Shown here: piece after piece, positions 51,931 to 62,700 of the stretch | How positions within the stretch are numbered: the first letter of the stretch is position 1 | Layout of the letters: every line of letters starts with the position of its first letter | Source: RECM01 sp047921215 | GTDB lineage: Bacteria > Bacteroidota > Rhodothermia > Balneolales > Cyclonatronaceae | Direction of reading: 5' to 3' | Length of the DNA stretch: 64,000 nt | NCBI GenBank assembly: GCA_047921215.1 | Contig: JBLRWO010000014.1 | Coordinates: forward strand, 27,112 to 91,111 | Program-made: the position numbers and the translations under genes | Notes under the pieces: model-generated | Databases searched by the model: none | The model's input: the letters and a program-made list of their open reading frames with translations, nothing else | Told to the model about the DNA's origin: nothing

Positions 51931-52224
51931 TATCGGCCGGAATACCCTTTCTTTAATCGCGTACAGAACACATCCCTATCTGAATCGAAATTCTAATTGC
52001 GGCTAATTCAGCAAGACCTGTCATAACTGCTTAAGAATCCCGTTTTTTGACCGGGATATTGAACAAAGTGCTCATCAATAACCAAATCGGGACAAAACGG
52101 TGGCAGAATGCGCAAATAATCCTGTCTTTTGCGTGGAAAGTCCAATCATAAGAGGGCCCTGTTGCACTACATTGATGCTGACGGAGGAGCAATCCTCACC
52201 ACATCCATCCAATCAACCCGATTT

Positions 52225-52749
52225 ATGAAAACCCACATCACCATTGCCCGTAATGCCATCACCATGGCGTTGATCACCATCGCATTCACCGGTTGTGTAC
52301 AGTCCGAAAGCAGCACCCCGGTCCAGGACCCATCTGCAGCCAATGTGCAACTCATACAGGGTTTGTATGATTCCTTTGCCACCGGAAACGTACCTGCCGT
52401 ACTTGAAATGATGGCCCCCGACATCGAGTGGAACGAAGCCGAAAGTTATCCCTATGCCGACGGTAATCCCTATATCGGTCCGGATGCCATTCTGAACGGA
52501 GTATTAGCCCGGATCGGGGCCGATTGGGAGACCTTCATGCTCACCAGTCAAACCCTCTATGGTGTGGGCGACAATATGGTTCTGGCCACCGGCAGGTACG
52601 AAGGCGTACACCGGGCAACCGGCAATGCCATGAACGCCCAGCACGCTCATATCTTCTGGATCGAAGACGGCAAGGTGAAACGCTTCCAGCAGTATGCCGA
52701 TACCAAACACACCTGGGATTCCATGCAACAGGCCGTCGGTCAATTATGA
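52225..52749 (+). CDS. SnoaL-like (NTF2-fold) lipoprotein
   Basis: 174 residues from the ATG at 52225, which gives a lipoprotein signal with lipobox AFTGC. The mature domain is a SnoaL-like ketosteroid-isomerase fold: LIQGLYDSFATGNVPAVLEMMAPDIEWNEAESYPYADGNPYIGPDAI, GRYEGVHRATG and HIFWIEDGKVKRFQQYADT. Likely a periplasmic binding protein or small-molecule enzyme; no partner is identified. The frame extends upstream to 52129 but without homology. Confidence 0.82.
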   Translation: MKTHITIARNAITMALITIAFTGCVQSESSTPVQDPSAANVQLIQGLYDSFATGNVPAVLEMMAPDIEWNEAESYPYADGNPYIGPDAILNGVLARIGADWETFMLTSQTLYGVGDNMVLATGRYEGVHRATGNAMNAQHAHIFWIEDGKVKRFQQYADTKHTWDSMQQAVGQL

Positions 52750-52814
52750 ATAATTGACCGACAGCACTGCTTATAACGATAAATCACAACCCGACCCTGA
52801 AGCGTTGTATATAC

Positions 52815-54176
52815 ATGCATTTAGAAAATCAGCCCATGCCAGACCAGACCACTACTCATGCACCGGTAACACGCAATGAACGCATACAATACCTCGACAT
52901 CCTTCGGGGTATTGCCATTCTGTTCATCTTTCTTGCCAATATCACCTATTTGTCGGGCACCGCTTTTTACTCTGAAGCCACGAACCTTTCATTTGCAAGC
53001 AATACGCTGGATCAACTGCTGCGAATATTCTCCTTCACGTTCATTGACGGAAAATTCTACTCCATTTTTTCCATCCTGTTCGGTATCGGATTCGTGGTTC
53101 AATACAACAGTGTGATGAAAACCGGTAAACCGTTTGTCCCTTTCTTCCGGCGCAGGATGCTCGGGCTGCTTCTCATCGGTTCCGCTCACCTGGTCCTGGT
53201 CTGGGTCGGCGACATCCTTACCCTCTACGCCCTGCTCGGGCTGACCCTTATCTGGTTCCGGGCTTTCGATGACAAACGCCTGCTTAAATGGGCCGCCATA
53301 CTGCTGATGCTGCCGATAGTTCACTGGCTGTTCATGTTTACAACCGGCATATACTAACCTCACGCCCTGTTCGCAGCGTATGATAATGTCGCCGTGGCAC
53401 AAGGTTTCACCCTGACCGACTGGATGGGTGCGGGCTTCGACTCGTATGATCCCCTCAATTACCTGGCCATGACCGATTTCGGTTCATATATGATTATGAC
53501 GGTTTACCACCCTTTGGTCCGTCTTGCTATGCTGCTGCTTGAAGGAAGATTTTTTAAGGTACTGGCCCTTTTTCTTATAGGGATCTGGGCCGGCCGGCAG
53601 ATACTGGATAAGAACATACTTGAAAACCGGGATCTCCTCCGGAAAATAGCAATATGGGGTTTCGCGATCGGGTTGCCCGTTAACATCTTCCGGGCGTTTA
53701 TCAATTTCAGTTCACTGAGTGGTGATTTATGGACGTTCATGAGCTTCGTGACCTATGCAGGCGGCGTAGTGCCACTGGCCTGTGGTTATGCCGCGGCCAT
53801 CGCCATGCTCGTACTGTCGCGGAAAAGGCTGTTTATCTGGTTTGCCCCGGTAGGCCGTACAGCCCTCTCCAATTACATCTTTCAGTCCTTTATCGCCATC
53901 ACCATCTTCTACGGAATCGGATTCGGCTATACGGGGAAATTCTCATACTCGACGGTACTGGCCATCGCGATTGTCATCTTTTTGTGGCAGATCGCCTTCA
54001 GTACGGTCTGGCTTATGTACTTCCGCTTCGGGCCCGTCGAGTGGATCTGGCGGCAGATGACCTACGGCAAACGTATACCATTGCTTATAGTCAATAGCCC
54101 GCCCATGATGCCTGTTACCCTTAAACCAGAGCCCGTTACTGCAAATCCACTACCACCGAAGATTATCGGAAAATGA
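52815..54176 (+). pseudogene. DUF418 (YeiB-like) membrane protein interrupted by one stop codon
   Basis: The N-terminal half (52815-53357) has RIQYLDILRGIAILFIFLANITYLSG, the typical start of the family, and several membrane helices, ending TTGIY-TAA at 53355-53357. The same frame continues without shift (PHALFAAYDNVAVAQGF) through FKVLALFLIGIWAGRQI, APVGRTALSNYIFQSFI and the closing GPVEWIWRQMTYGKRIPL, all DUF418 hallmarks, to 54176. One nonsense codon therefore splits an otherwise complete gene of about 450 codons. Family role unknown, possibly transport. Confidence 0.85.
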
Positions 54177-54183
54177 TGAATGA

Positions 54184-54585
54184 TTTGCACTGCTTTTTCC
54201 CGCAAATTATCAGGTGTATGCCGGTCGTGGTGAAATCGCCCTGCCGGCGGGATTCAGCATGGATGCTAATTTTGGGTATTACAGCCCGTTCATTTTCAGG
54301 GGTTATTTTACAGTAGAATCCTATTCAAGAGTTGATGTGGGAATCCGGAAAAATTTCCTGGATGGCAATCTGCAATTTAGAATAACCGGATCCGATGTTT
54401 TCAGAAATTCGGGCAATTACTATTACAGCGGAAGCTACGGGGGTATGGATATTGCCGGGGTACGGGTTATTGACAGCCTCAGGGGTGGCATTTCGCTAAC
54501 GTGGCGCTTCGGCAACCAGGGGCTTAAAGCCATAAGGAAACGTGCAAGTGCCCTTGAGGAAGAATCACAGCGGTTGTCGGATTAG
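54184..54585 (+). pseudogene. C-terminal fragment of an outer-membrane beta-barrel/TonB-dependent receptor
   Basis: The open frame after a TGA at 54181 encodes LPAGFSMDANFGYYSPFIFRGYFTVESYSRVDVGIRKNFLDGNLQFRITGSDVFRNSGNYYY and ends in ISLTWRFGNQGLKAIRKRA...EEESQRLSD. These amphipathic strands, the FRNSGNYYY block and the RFGNQ ending are the C-terminus of the outer-membrane protein beta-barrel family; about 650-700 N-terminal residues (plug and barrel) are absent. It has no signal peptide. Confidence 0.75.
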
Positions 54586-55010
54586 GATCAACCCGGTTCT
54601 TATCGCCCCGTTTCGTGCCCTTATTTTGTCAAAGAGAGTAACAGGATGCATCAATGCGCAAAAATTCCAATTATATGACCGAAAAGTACCAGTTTTCAAC
54701 ATGATTGATTGATACCTTTCATCATTACAGCACGATTTGGGTGATTTTTCCCGTCTGGACCTGTTTAAAGCCGGAAAATCAACTTCTTTCTGATGGATAA
54801 AGAAACCATGACGGAAAAATCATACTAATATCTTTGCACGGGCACATGGAATCTATCAGTGCAGGTACTGAACCCTGTGGTTTTATATGGATCAGATCCG
54901 GGTCGTGCACTTTTAGTATTCCATTTATCATACTGTAGGTGAATATGACATCCCTGAATACAAAACTTAAGTAAAAGTAGCGTTTTATCACGATTTAGCT
55001 ATATTTGCAC
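54586..55010. other. Intergenic region before the signalling cluster
   Basis: 425 bp. A small minus-strand frame (54779-54991) is not convincing. The right end is AT-rich and holds the candidate promoter box at 55000-55007. Otherwise nothing is seen. Confidence 0.4.
55000..55007 (+). promoter_or_regulatory. Bacteroidetes-type -7 box TATATTTG
   Basis: A perfect match to TAnnTTTG, the -7 element of the primary sigma factor in Bacteroidota, ending three bases before the ATG at 55011. No good TTG-type -33 box was found 19-21 bp upstream. If used, the transcript would start at or just after the ATG, so it would be leaderless or begin at a later start. Confidence 0.35.
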
Positions 55011-56216
55011 ATGAATGCTCATCTTCAAATCATCGCAGGTCTGCTCGGGAAAACGGAGCCCCTCTCAGAGGATGATAAAGATATGATGTTCAAGGCCCTC
55101 AGGGAGGCCGACAAGGAGATAACCATTTCCGCTTTCAAGCTGGAACGAACCGAAAAAGTTAAGCGAACCACCACCATCCTGCTTGAGGAAACGATCGAGG
55201 AGCTCGAACAGAAGCGGATGGTGGTAGAAGAGTCGAAAGCCGCTCTTGAGATAACGCTTGCTGACCTGAAGGCCGCACAGAACCAGCTCATACAGCAGGA
55301 AAAACTGGCCTCCCTTGGCCAGCTCACTGCCGGCATCGCCCATGAGATCAAAAATCCGCTCAATTTTGTGAACAATTTCTCGGAGGTAAGCCTGGAGATG
55401 ATCGACGAAGCCCTGGAGGAACTCGGCAAGGCCGACAGCAGCGATCACACCGACGAAACGGCGCTTATACTGGCCGACATCAAATCAAACCTGACCAAAA
55501 TACACAGTCATGGCTCGCGGGCCGACTCCATCGTGAAAGCGATGCTCCAGCACAGCCGCGGCGGTAGCGGCACTACGGAGCCGACCGACCTGAACGCCCT
55601 GATCAGGGAGCACATCAACCTCTCCTACCACGGCATGCGTGCCGGCAAGGACCCCCTCGAAGTGAACATCGACCTGCAGCTGGATGAATCCATCGGCGAA
55701 ATCCCCCTCATCGCCGAAGACTTCTCAAGGATAATCCTGAACCTGAGCACCAACGCCTTCGACGCAATGAAGGATAAAATGCAGACACTCACACCCCTGA
55801 GTCTGCCGCAACCCCAGGCAGGCTCCTCCGGGAATCTGCCGCAACCCCAGGCAGGCTCCTTCGAGAGTCTGCCGCAAAGCGGCAGTCCTCGAAGAGTGCC
55901 TGCCCCCGATCCCGCCAAAGTGCCTCCCCCCTACACCCCCAAACTCACCATCCGCACCCATAAAACCGGCGGCACCATCACCATCGAATTCGAAGACAAC
56001 GGTCCCGGCATCCCCGACGGGATCAAAGACAAAATCCTGCAGCCCTTCTTCACCACCAAAAAAGGTACACAGGGCACGGGACTCGGCCTGAGTATAACCC
56101 ACGACATCATCAAAGCCCATGGGGGTACACTTCATATTGAAAGCAGCAGCAACGGTACGATAATGAAAGTTACCCTGAGCGAATCAACCCTCATTCATTC
56201 CGAAAATGGCATCTGA
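55011..56216 (+). CDS. Soluble histidine kinase with coiled-coil sensor
   Basis: 401 residues, no membrane segment. A short N-terminal helical region (1-40) and a long coiled coil (42-98) precede the phospho-acceptor box (H111 in HEIKNPLNFVNNF). The ATPase domain has NLSTNAFDAM, an insert of about 55 residues rich in proline and glutamine (LPQPQAGS repeats), then FEDNGPGIPDGI, FFTTKKGTQGTGLGLSIT. The ATG at 55011 is preferred over TTG 55005. Its stop overlaps the next kinase start by 11 bp, so the two are co-translated. Confidence 0.88.
   Translation: MNAHLQIIAGLLGKTEPLSEDDKDMMFKALREADKEITISAFKLERTEKVKRTTTILLEETIEELEQKRMVVEESKAALEITLADLKAAQNQLIQQEKLASLGQLTAGIAHEIKNPLNFVNNFSEVSLEMIDEALEELGKADSSDHTDETALILADIKSNLTKIHSHGSRADSIVKAMLQHSRGGSGTTEPTDLNALIREHINLSYHGMRAGKDPLEVNIDLQLDESIGEIPLIAEDFSRIILNLSTNAFDAMKDKMQTLTPLSLPQPQAGSSGNLPQPQAGSFESLPQSGSPRRVPAPDPAKVPPPYTPKLTIRTHKTGGTITIEFEDNGPGIPDGIKDKILQPFFTTKKGTQGTGLGLSITHDIIKAHGGTLHIESSSNGTIMKVTLSESTLIHSENGI
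55801..55894 (+). repeat. Tandem repeat plus palindrome inside a kinase gene
   Basis: A 33-bp unit beginning CTGCCGCAACCCCAGGCAGG occurs twice and then a third, altered time. The third copy is a double palindrome: outer arms CTTCGAG (55859-55865) and CTCGAAG (55888-55894), and an inner perfect hairpin CTGCCGCAAAGCGGCAG (55869-55885). All is read in frame as LPQPQAGSSGN/LPQPQAGSFES/LPQSGSPRR. Confidence 0.9.
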
Positions 56217-59193
56217 GCATAATACCGGCCTGTTACTGAAACAGCGCGAGGCAGAACTGGCCCTGATCAACAGTGTTCAGCAGGGGCTGCTGGCCAGAAA
56301 GGATATGCAGGAGATCTACGAGCTGATCGGCGAAAAACTCAGGGACCTGTTCGATGCCCAGGTCACCGGCATCTATACTTTCGATCTGGATGCGGGGCAG
56401 GAACATTTTCAGTATCTCTATGAGGATGGCGAGCGGCTCTACCCGGAATCCAGGCCCCTGAACCAGATCCGGATGTGGCTCATCAAAAACAGCGATGTGC
56501 TTCTCGTAAATGAAAATGCCGACGAAACGATTGAAAAAATTACCGGCGACAAGCATGTGGCGGTACCCGGTACCAGGCTTCCCAAATCACTCCTGTTTGT
56601 GCCGCTGATCGTGGATAAGCATGTGACAGGATGCCTGAGCCTGCAAAACCTCGACCGGGAACATGCCTTCAGCGAATCGGATGTACAGTTGTTGAATACC
56701 CTGGCCAACAGCATCAGCATCGCCCTTGAAAATGCCCGCCTGTTCAGTGAAACCGAACAGCGGAATGCCGAACTGGCCGTAATCAACAGTGTTCAGCAGG
56801 GCCTTGTGGCCGAAATGGATATGCAGGGCATCTATGACCTGGTCGGTGAAAAAATCAGAACCCTGTTCGATGCCCAGGTGGTTATTATCGCCACAATGAA
56901 CCGCGAGGATGGCGTTGAGCACTTCCAGTACCTGTTTGAGAACGGCGAGCGGGTATATCCGGCCCCGCGTCCGTATGATATGATCCGGGAACGCCTCATC
57001 AGTACCCAGAAACTGATCCTGATCGAGGAAAATTCGGCCCAGGCTGTTGCAACCATAACCGGCAAGGCCCCGCAGGCTGTACCGGGTACCAAATGGCCAA
57101 AATCAATGATCTATGTGCCGCTGAAAGTCGGCGATACTGTTCCCGGATATGTAAGCCTGCAGAACCTGGACCGCGAATTCGCCTTCAGCAGCTCGGATGT
57201 GCGCATGCTGAGCACCCTGGCCAACAGCATGAGTGTGGCGCTTGAAAACGCCCGCCTGTTCAATGAGACCGAGCAACGCAACGCCGAACTGGCCGTCATC
57301 AACAGCGTACAGCAGGGCCTGGTGGCCGAAATGGAAATGCAGGGCATCTATGAGCTGGTCGGCGACCGCGTCCGGGAATTGTTCGACGCGCAGGTGGTGG
57401 GGATCAATACCATAGATATCGATAACAACATGGAATACTTCCACTATTTCTATGAGGACGGTGGTCGTATCTATCCCGGAGCCCGCCCGCTCGATAAAAT
57501 CAGGCAGCGCCTCGTTGAAACGAAAAAGCTCATCTTTATCAATGATGATTTGGTCAACCGGATGGAGCAGATCACCAGGAGCCCTATAAAAGCCATCCCC
57601 GGGACGGTGATGCCCAAATCGATCATTTTTGTTCCCATGGTTGTAGGCGACACCGTGCGCGGGTATGTCAGCCTCCAGAACCTGGACCGCGAGCATGCTT
57701 TCAGCGAGTCGGATGTGCGGCTGCTCGGCACTCTGGCCAATACCATGAGCGTTGCCCTCGAGAATGCACGCCTTTTCAACGAAACCACCCGCCTGCTGGC
57801 GATTACCGAACAGCGCGCCACCGAAATGCAGACCGTGAACCGCATCAGCCAGGCCCTGGTATCGCAGCTCGAATTTGACGCCCTTATTAAACTGGTCGGC
57901 GAACTGATGACCGAAACCTTCAAGGCCGACATCGTCTACGTTGCCATGTATGATGAAAAAACAAACATGATCCGTTTCCCCTACGAATACGGCGACAAAA
58001 ACGAACCACGCATATTTGGCGACGGCTTTACTGAGCGCATCATCACCAGCAACGAACCCCTGCTCATCAATAAGGATGTCGCTGAAATCCGCGCCCAGCT
58101 TAAAGCAAAACAGATCGGCCGGGTCATGGCCTCCTTCCTCGGTGTGCCGGTGCTTATCGGTAAAAAGCCGATTGGTGTTATCAGTGTTCAGAGCACCGAA
58201 GAGGAAAACCGCTTCAACGAAAACGACATGCGGCTGCTGAACACCATTGCCGCCAGCGTGAGTGTGGCCATGCAGAATGCGGATGCCTACCAGAAAATGC
58301 GTTCAGCCCTCAGCGACCTGCAGGCCGCCCAGGAACAGCTCGTTCAGCAGGAAAAACTTGCCTCACTCGGTCAGCTCACCGCAGGCATTGCGCATGAGAT
58401 CAAAAACCCGCTCAATTTTGTGAACAACTTTTCGGATGTGAGCCTCGAAATGATCGATGAAGCCCTCGAGGAAATCCGGCAGATCGGCGAAAATGCCCAC
58501 GCCGCCGAAACGGCCGCCATCCTTGCCGACATTAAATCGAACCTGAAAAAAATCCACGAACACGGCACCCGGGCCGACAGCATCGTAAAATCGATGCTGC
58601 AACATTCACGCGCCGGTGGTGGCAATCTTGAGCCCACCGATGTGAACGGTACCCTGAAGGAGTTTGTAAACCTCGCCTATCACGGCATGAGGGCCAGTAC
58701 AAAACCGATAAATGTGGATATCCGGTTTGAGCTGGATGACCTTGCAGGCGACGTTCCGCTTATTCCCGAAGACTTCAGCCGCGTGATCCTGAACCTCTGC
58801 AACAATGCGTTTGATGCCATGAGAGACAAACAGGCGGCGCTCAGTGATCCGGGCTCACAGTCCGCCAGTGAACGCAATCTGCAAGGCCCGGAATCCGGCA
58901 ACGAACACAACCGGCCGGGCCCGGAATCCGGCGAGCCTTACCGTCCGGGGCTCACCATCCGTACCCTCCGGAACAACAGTACCGTAACGATCGAATTCGA
59001 AGACAATGGTCCCGGCATCCCCGACGATATCAAAGACAAAATCCTGCAGCCCTTCTTTACCACCAAAAAGGGCACCGATGGAACCGGCCTGGGCCTGTCC
59101 ATCACTAACGACATCATAAAAGCCCATGGCGGCACCCTTGATATCGAATCTGAATTTGGCAATTACACCACATTTAAAATCCACCTTACATAA
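56206..59193 (+). CDS. Multi-GAF soluble histidine kinase
   Basis: 995 residues. Four GAF modules: three near-identical ones (about 10-185, 186-360, 361-535; each with AELALINSVQQGL/AVINSVQQGLVAEM, FDAQVV, YVSLQNLDREHAFSESDVRLL and SVALENARLF) and a divergent fourth (545-700, MQTVNRISQALVSQLEFDAL). A coiled coil and the kinase core follow (H in HEIKNPLNFVNNFSDVS). After the N-box NLCNNAFDAM stands a repeat-rich insert (two GPESG units), then FEDNGPGIPDDI. Soluble; it would sense cytoplasmic small molecules. Overlaps the upstream kinase by 11 bp; the receiver gene follows by 17 bp. Confidence 0.9.
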   Translation: MASEHNTGLLLKQREAELALINSVQQGLLARKDMQEIYELIGEKLRDLFDAQVTGIYTFDLDAGQEHFQYLYEDGERLYPESRPLNQIRMWLIKNSDVLLVNENADETIEKITGDKHVAVPGTRLPKSLLFVPLIVDKHVTGCLSLQNLDREHAFSESDVQLLNTLANSISIALENARLFSETEQRNAELAVINSVQQGLVAEMDMQGIYDLVGEKIRTLFDAQVVIIATMNREDGVEHFQYLFENGERVYPAPRPYDMIRERLISTQKLILIEENSAQAVATITGKAPQAVPGTKWPKSMIYVPLKVGDTVPGYVSLQNLDREFAFSSSDVRMLSTLANSMSVALENARLFNETEQRNAELAVINSVQQGLVAEMEMQGIYELVGDRVRELFDAQVVGINTIDIDNNMEYFHYFYEDGGRIYPGARPLDKIRQRLVETKKLIFINDDLVNRMEQITRSPIKAIPGTVMPKSIIFVPMVVGDTVRGYVSLQNLDREHAFSESDVRLLGTLANTMSVALENARLFNETTRLLAITEQRATEMQTVNRISQALVSQLEFDALIKLVGELMTETFKADIVYVAMYDEKTNMIRFPYEYGDKNEPRIFGDGFTERIITSNEPLLINKDVAEIRAQLKAKQIGRVMASFLGVPVLIGKKPIGVISVQSTEEENRFNENDMRLLNTIAASVSVAMQNADAYQKMRSALSDLQAAQEQLVQQEKLASLGQLTAGIAHEIKNPLNFVNNFSDVSLEMIDEALEEIRQIGENAHAAETAAILADIKSNLKKIHEHGTRADSIVKSMLQHSRAGGGNLEPTDVNGTLKEFVNLAYHGMRASTKPINVDIRFELDDLAGDVPLIPEDFSRVILNLCNNAFDAMRDKQAALSDPGSQSASERNLQGPESGNEHNRPGPESGEPYRPGLTIRTLRNNSTVTIEFEDNGPGIPDDIKDKILQPFFTTKKGTDGTGLGLSITNDIIKAHGGTLDIESEFGNYTTFKIHLT

Positions 59194-59210
59194 CAAAAAA
59201 AAAGATCCCT

Positions 59211-59594
59211 ATGAAATTTCTGGTTGTTGACGATGAAAGAGATGTAGAAATGCTGTTCCGGCAAAAATTCCGGAAGGAAGTGCGGAGCGGACAGATTGAG
59301 CTGGAGTTCGCATTCTCGGGAAGTGAAGCGCTTGAGCGCCTCGAAAACCAGCAGCCGCCCGATATCGTCCATATTTTTTCGGATATCAACATGCCGGGCA
59401 TGACCGGTCTGGAGCTTCTGGAGAAGGTGAAAACGCGCTACCCCGAAATCAAGGTTAGCATGATATCGGCCTACGGCGACGACGATAACTACAACCGTGC
59501 CATCAACTCAGGCGCCAAAGAGTTTTTCACCAAGCCCATCAATTTCGATACCCTCAAGCAGGAGATGAACAATCTGCTGGATTCGGGTAATTGA
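59211..59594 (+). CDS. Single-domain response regulator
   Basis: 127 residues, a CheY-like receiver only: acidic pair in VVDDE, phospho-acceptor aspartate in FSDINMPGMTGLELL, S/T in MISAYGDD and K in FFTKPINF. There is no output domain. It lies directly after two kinases and before two propeller sensors, all with near-identical kinase cores, and probably is their shared receiver or phosphate sink. Confidence 0.92.
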   Translation: MKFLVVDDERDVEMLFRQKFRKEVRSGQIELEFAFSGSEALERLENQQPPDIVHIFSDINMPGMTGLELLEKVKTRYPEIKVSMISAYGDDDNYNRAINSGAKEFFTKPINFDTLKQEMNNLLDSGN

Positions 59595-59704
59595 AACCGA
59601 CATTGACCCGGTACCAACCCCGGTTTTTTAATACCCGTTGCTCCCGGTACAGGTCTGCCTGATAGCGGTATATATGAACCAAAATTTAACCAGCTGATTA
59701 TCCT

Positions 59705-62700
59705 ATGCGACTGTTCATTCTTCTGTCTGTATCACTTCTCATACCAGGTGCCTTATTTTCACAAATCCGGCAGGAAGAATCGCTGCGGTTCGAACGGTTT
59801 ACCATTGACCAGGGGTTGGCCTCGGACCGGGTATACAGCATAACGCAAGACAATCGTGGTTACATCTGGATTGCTACAGATGGCGGTGTCAGCCGTTACA
59901 ACGGCTATGGATTTTCCAATTTCCGGAATTATCCGGATGACCCCGCAAGCCTTACCGATAATTTTGTACACGTGGTTTATGCCGACAGCAGGGGTGATGT
60001 CTGGGTGGGCACCCGGTACGGATTAAACCGTTATATAGCCGCATCCGATAATTTTGAACGGTTCTACCATACACCGGCAGACCCGAATTCGCTGCCTCAC
60101 AGTTCCGTACACTCCATTTATGAATCGGATACCGGACGTTTGTGGATGGGTACGGAAAACGGCCTGGCAGAGTATGATCGTGAAACCGGTCGTTTTATCA
60201 GTGAATGGGTGGTTAATGGCGTTTCTGTAAGCCTCAGGGGTTCGATGGTTACGACCATTGCCGGGGATGAGGACGGCCAGTTATGGATTGGCACAAATAA
60301 CCGCGGTTTAGTGGCTTATCAACCCCGCGACAATACCCTCAGGTTTATGAATGAGGATCCATCCATCAGGATCCCGTTTCCTTCGGTGAACATATCCAGG
60401 ATCATGGTGGATTCAAACGGTGATTTATGGATCGGATTTTTACAGGACTCCGGCTTCAGGGCCTCACTGGAGGTATTGCTGCAGTATGGACTTGCCCGTT
60501 TCAATCCCCGTACCATGGAATTTAAATTGTATTCGCACGATCCTGAAAATGGCATAGATGTGTGGCACCGGATATCTGACATTATTGAAGACTCGGATAA
60601 TACTATATGGGTAACATCGTACCTGGGCAATACCTACACCGGATTGCACCGGTTCAACAGAGATACAGAGACCTTCACGCGATATAGTCACGAGCCCTAC
60701 AACCAGACATCCCTGTCCTGGAGTTATTCACTTTCTGTATTTGAAGACCGTTACCGAAATCTCTGGGTAGGAACCTCCAGGGGCCTTAATAAGGCCGATC
60801 TCGGCCGCTGGCAAATGGGTTTCATGAATGTGGATCCGTCAGAACCGTTTAATTTAATCAACAATTTCTATGGCATTGAGGAAATTGAGGATGACCTTTT
60901 CTGGCTTGGGCTCGACGGGTTTGGTGTTATTAAATGGAACCGCGGAAATTATACCCACGAACAAGTACCAAACGATGATCCGATGGTGCTGTCGGGGTCA
61001 ATTCATGTTATCCGGAAAGATCTGAACGGCTACATCTGGCTTGGAAACTCCGGTCAGGGACTCATACGTCACGATCCTGCAACCGGAACCAATGAATATT
61101 ATCAGTATACGGAGAATGAAGCAGGCAGTATAGCAGGCAATTACATCACAGACATCCGGATTGCCAGGGATAGTACGGTCTGGGTTGCAACAAGCAACGG
61201 TTTGAGCCGGTACAACAGGCACAATAACACCTTTACCAATTTCCGCCAGGAAACCCATTCCGCCTGGATGACCGGTAACGCACTCAGTTCCATTCTGGAA
61301 GACAGGCACGGAAATATCTGGATAGGAACAAACAGACATGTTTATGATCCTGCAGCCAGGAATGCAACCGGATTGATAAAATGGAACCCGGTTACAAATC
61401 AGTACCGGACGTTCCGTCATGATGCATCGACTCCGGGCACCCTGAGTAATGACGCCATTTATTCCATTGCCGAAGCCCCTGAAGGAGATATTTGGGTTGC
61501 CACCAATAATGGCCTGAACCGGTACCTTGTTTCGGAAGACCGGTTCGAAGTTTATCTGGAATCCAGCGGCCTTCCAAGTCCAGTAATCATTGGAATTCTT
61601 TTTGATGATGACGGTTTTCTGTGGCTTAGTACATTGAACGGCCTGGCCCGTCTTGATCCGGCAAACGGTACAATCCGCGTTTTCAGTAAAGCCGATAATG
61701 TTCAGGGTAACCGCTATAACGTTAACTCTTTCTTTAAAAGCAGCAGTGGAGAACTGTTATTCGGGGGCGTGGCCGGTTTGAACTATTTTGACCCGTCGAA
61801 AATGACGGGCTCCGATGTAATTCCCGAAATGCTGATTACAGGAATAACGGTAAATGATGAAATAGTCCGGTTCGAAAAGCCCCTTGATGAAACTGACTCG
61901 ATCACCCTTGGCTGGACGGAAAACTCCGTTGGCTTCGAATTCACGGCCGTCAACTTTCGCTCGGCCGGGTTAACACAATATGAATACATGCTGCAGGGCT
62001 TCGATTCCGACTGGATCAGGGCCGGTACGCGCCGCTATACCAATTACACGAACCTGAACCCCGGAACCTATCGGTTTCTGACAAGGGCCCGCAATGCTGA
62101 TGGAATCCGGAGCATAAATGACGCGGCAATAGGCCTTGTTATTCGTCCCCCCTGGTGGCGCTCCTGGTGGGCGTATGGAATCTATGCGTTACTTTTTGCC
62201 GGGATGATTTATCTCACCGACAGATATCAGCGAAAACGATTACTGCGCAAAGAGCGGGAAAATGCAAGGGAAAAAGAGCTGGAACAAGCTAAAGAGATCG
62301 AAAAAGCCTACAACGACCTGGAACAAGCCCACCAGAACCTGGAAGCGGCCCACTCTAACCTGAAAGCCGCCCAGGACCAGCTCGTGCAGCAGGAAAAACT
62401 CGCCTCCCTCGGCCAGCTCACGGCAGGCATTGCCCACGAGATCAAAAATCCGCTCAATTTTGTGAACAACTTTTCGGATGTAAGCCTCGAAATGATCGAC
62501 GAAGCCCTGGAAGAATTGCAGCAAATCGGCGAAAATAAACACGCCGCCGAAACAGCCGCCATCCTGGCCGACATCAGGTCCAACCTGACCAAGATCCACG
62601 AACACGGCTTCCGTGCCGACGGAATCGTAAAGTCGATGCTCATGCACTCGCGCGGCGGCACGGGCACGATGGAGCCCACCGATCTGAACGAGCTGGTAAA

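Noticed and set aside
54779..54991. 70-codon minus-strand frame before the kinase cluster
   Set aside because: No domain, and it overlaps the probable promoter region.
59211..59594. Missing output domain of a broken regulator
   Set aside because: The receiver is complete and followed by a normal intergenic gap; single-domain regulators of this length are common.
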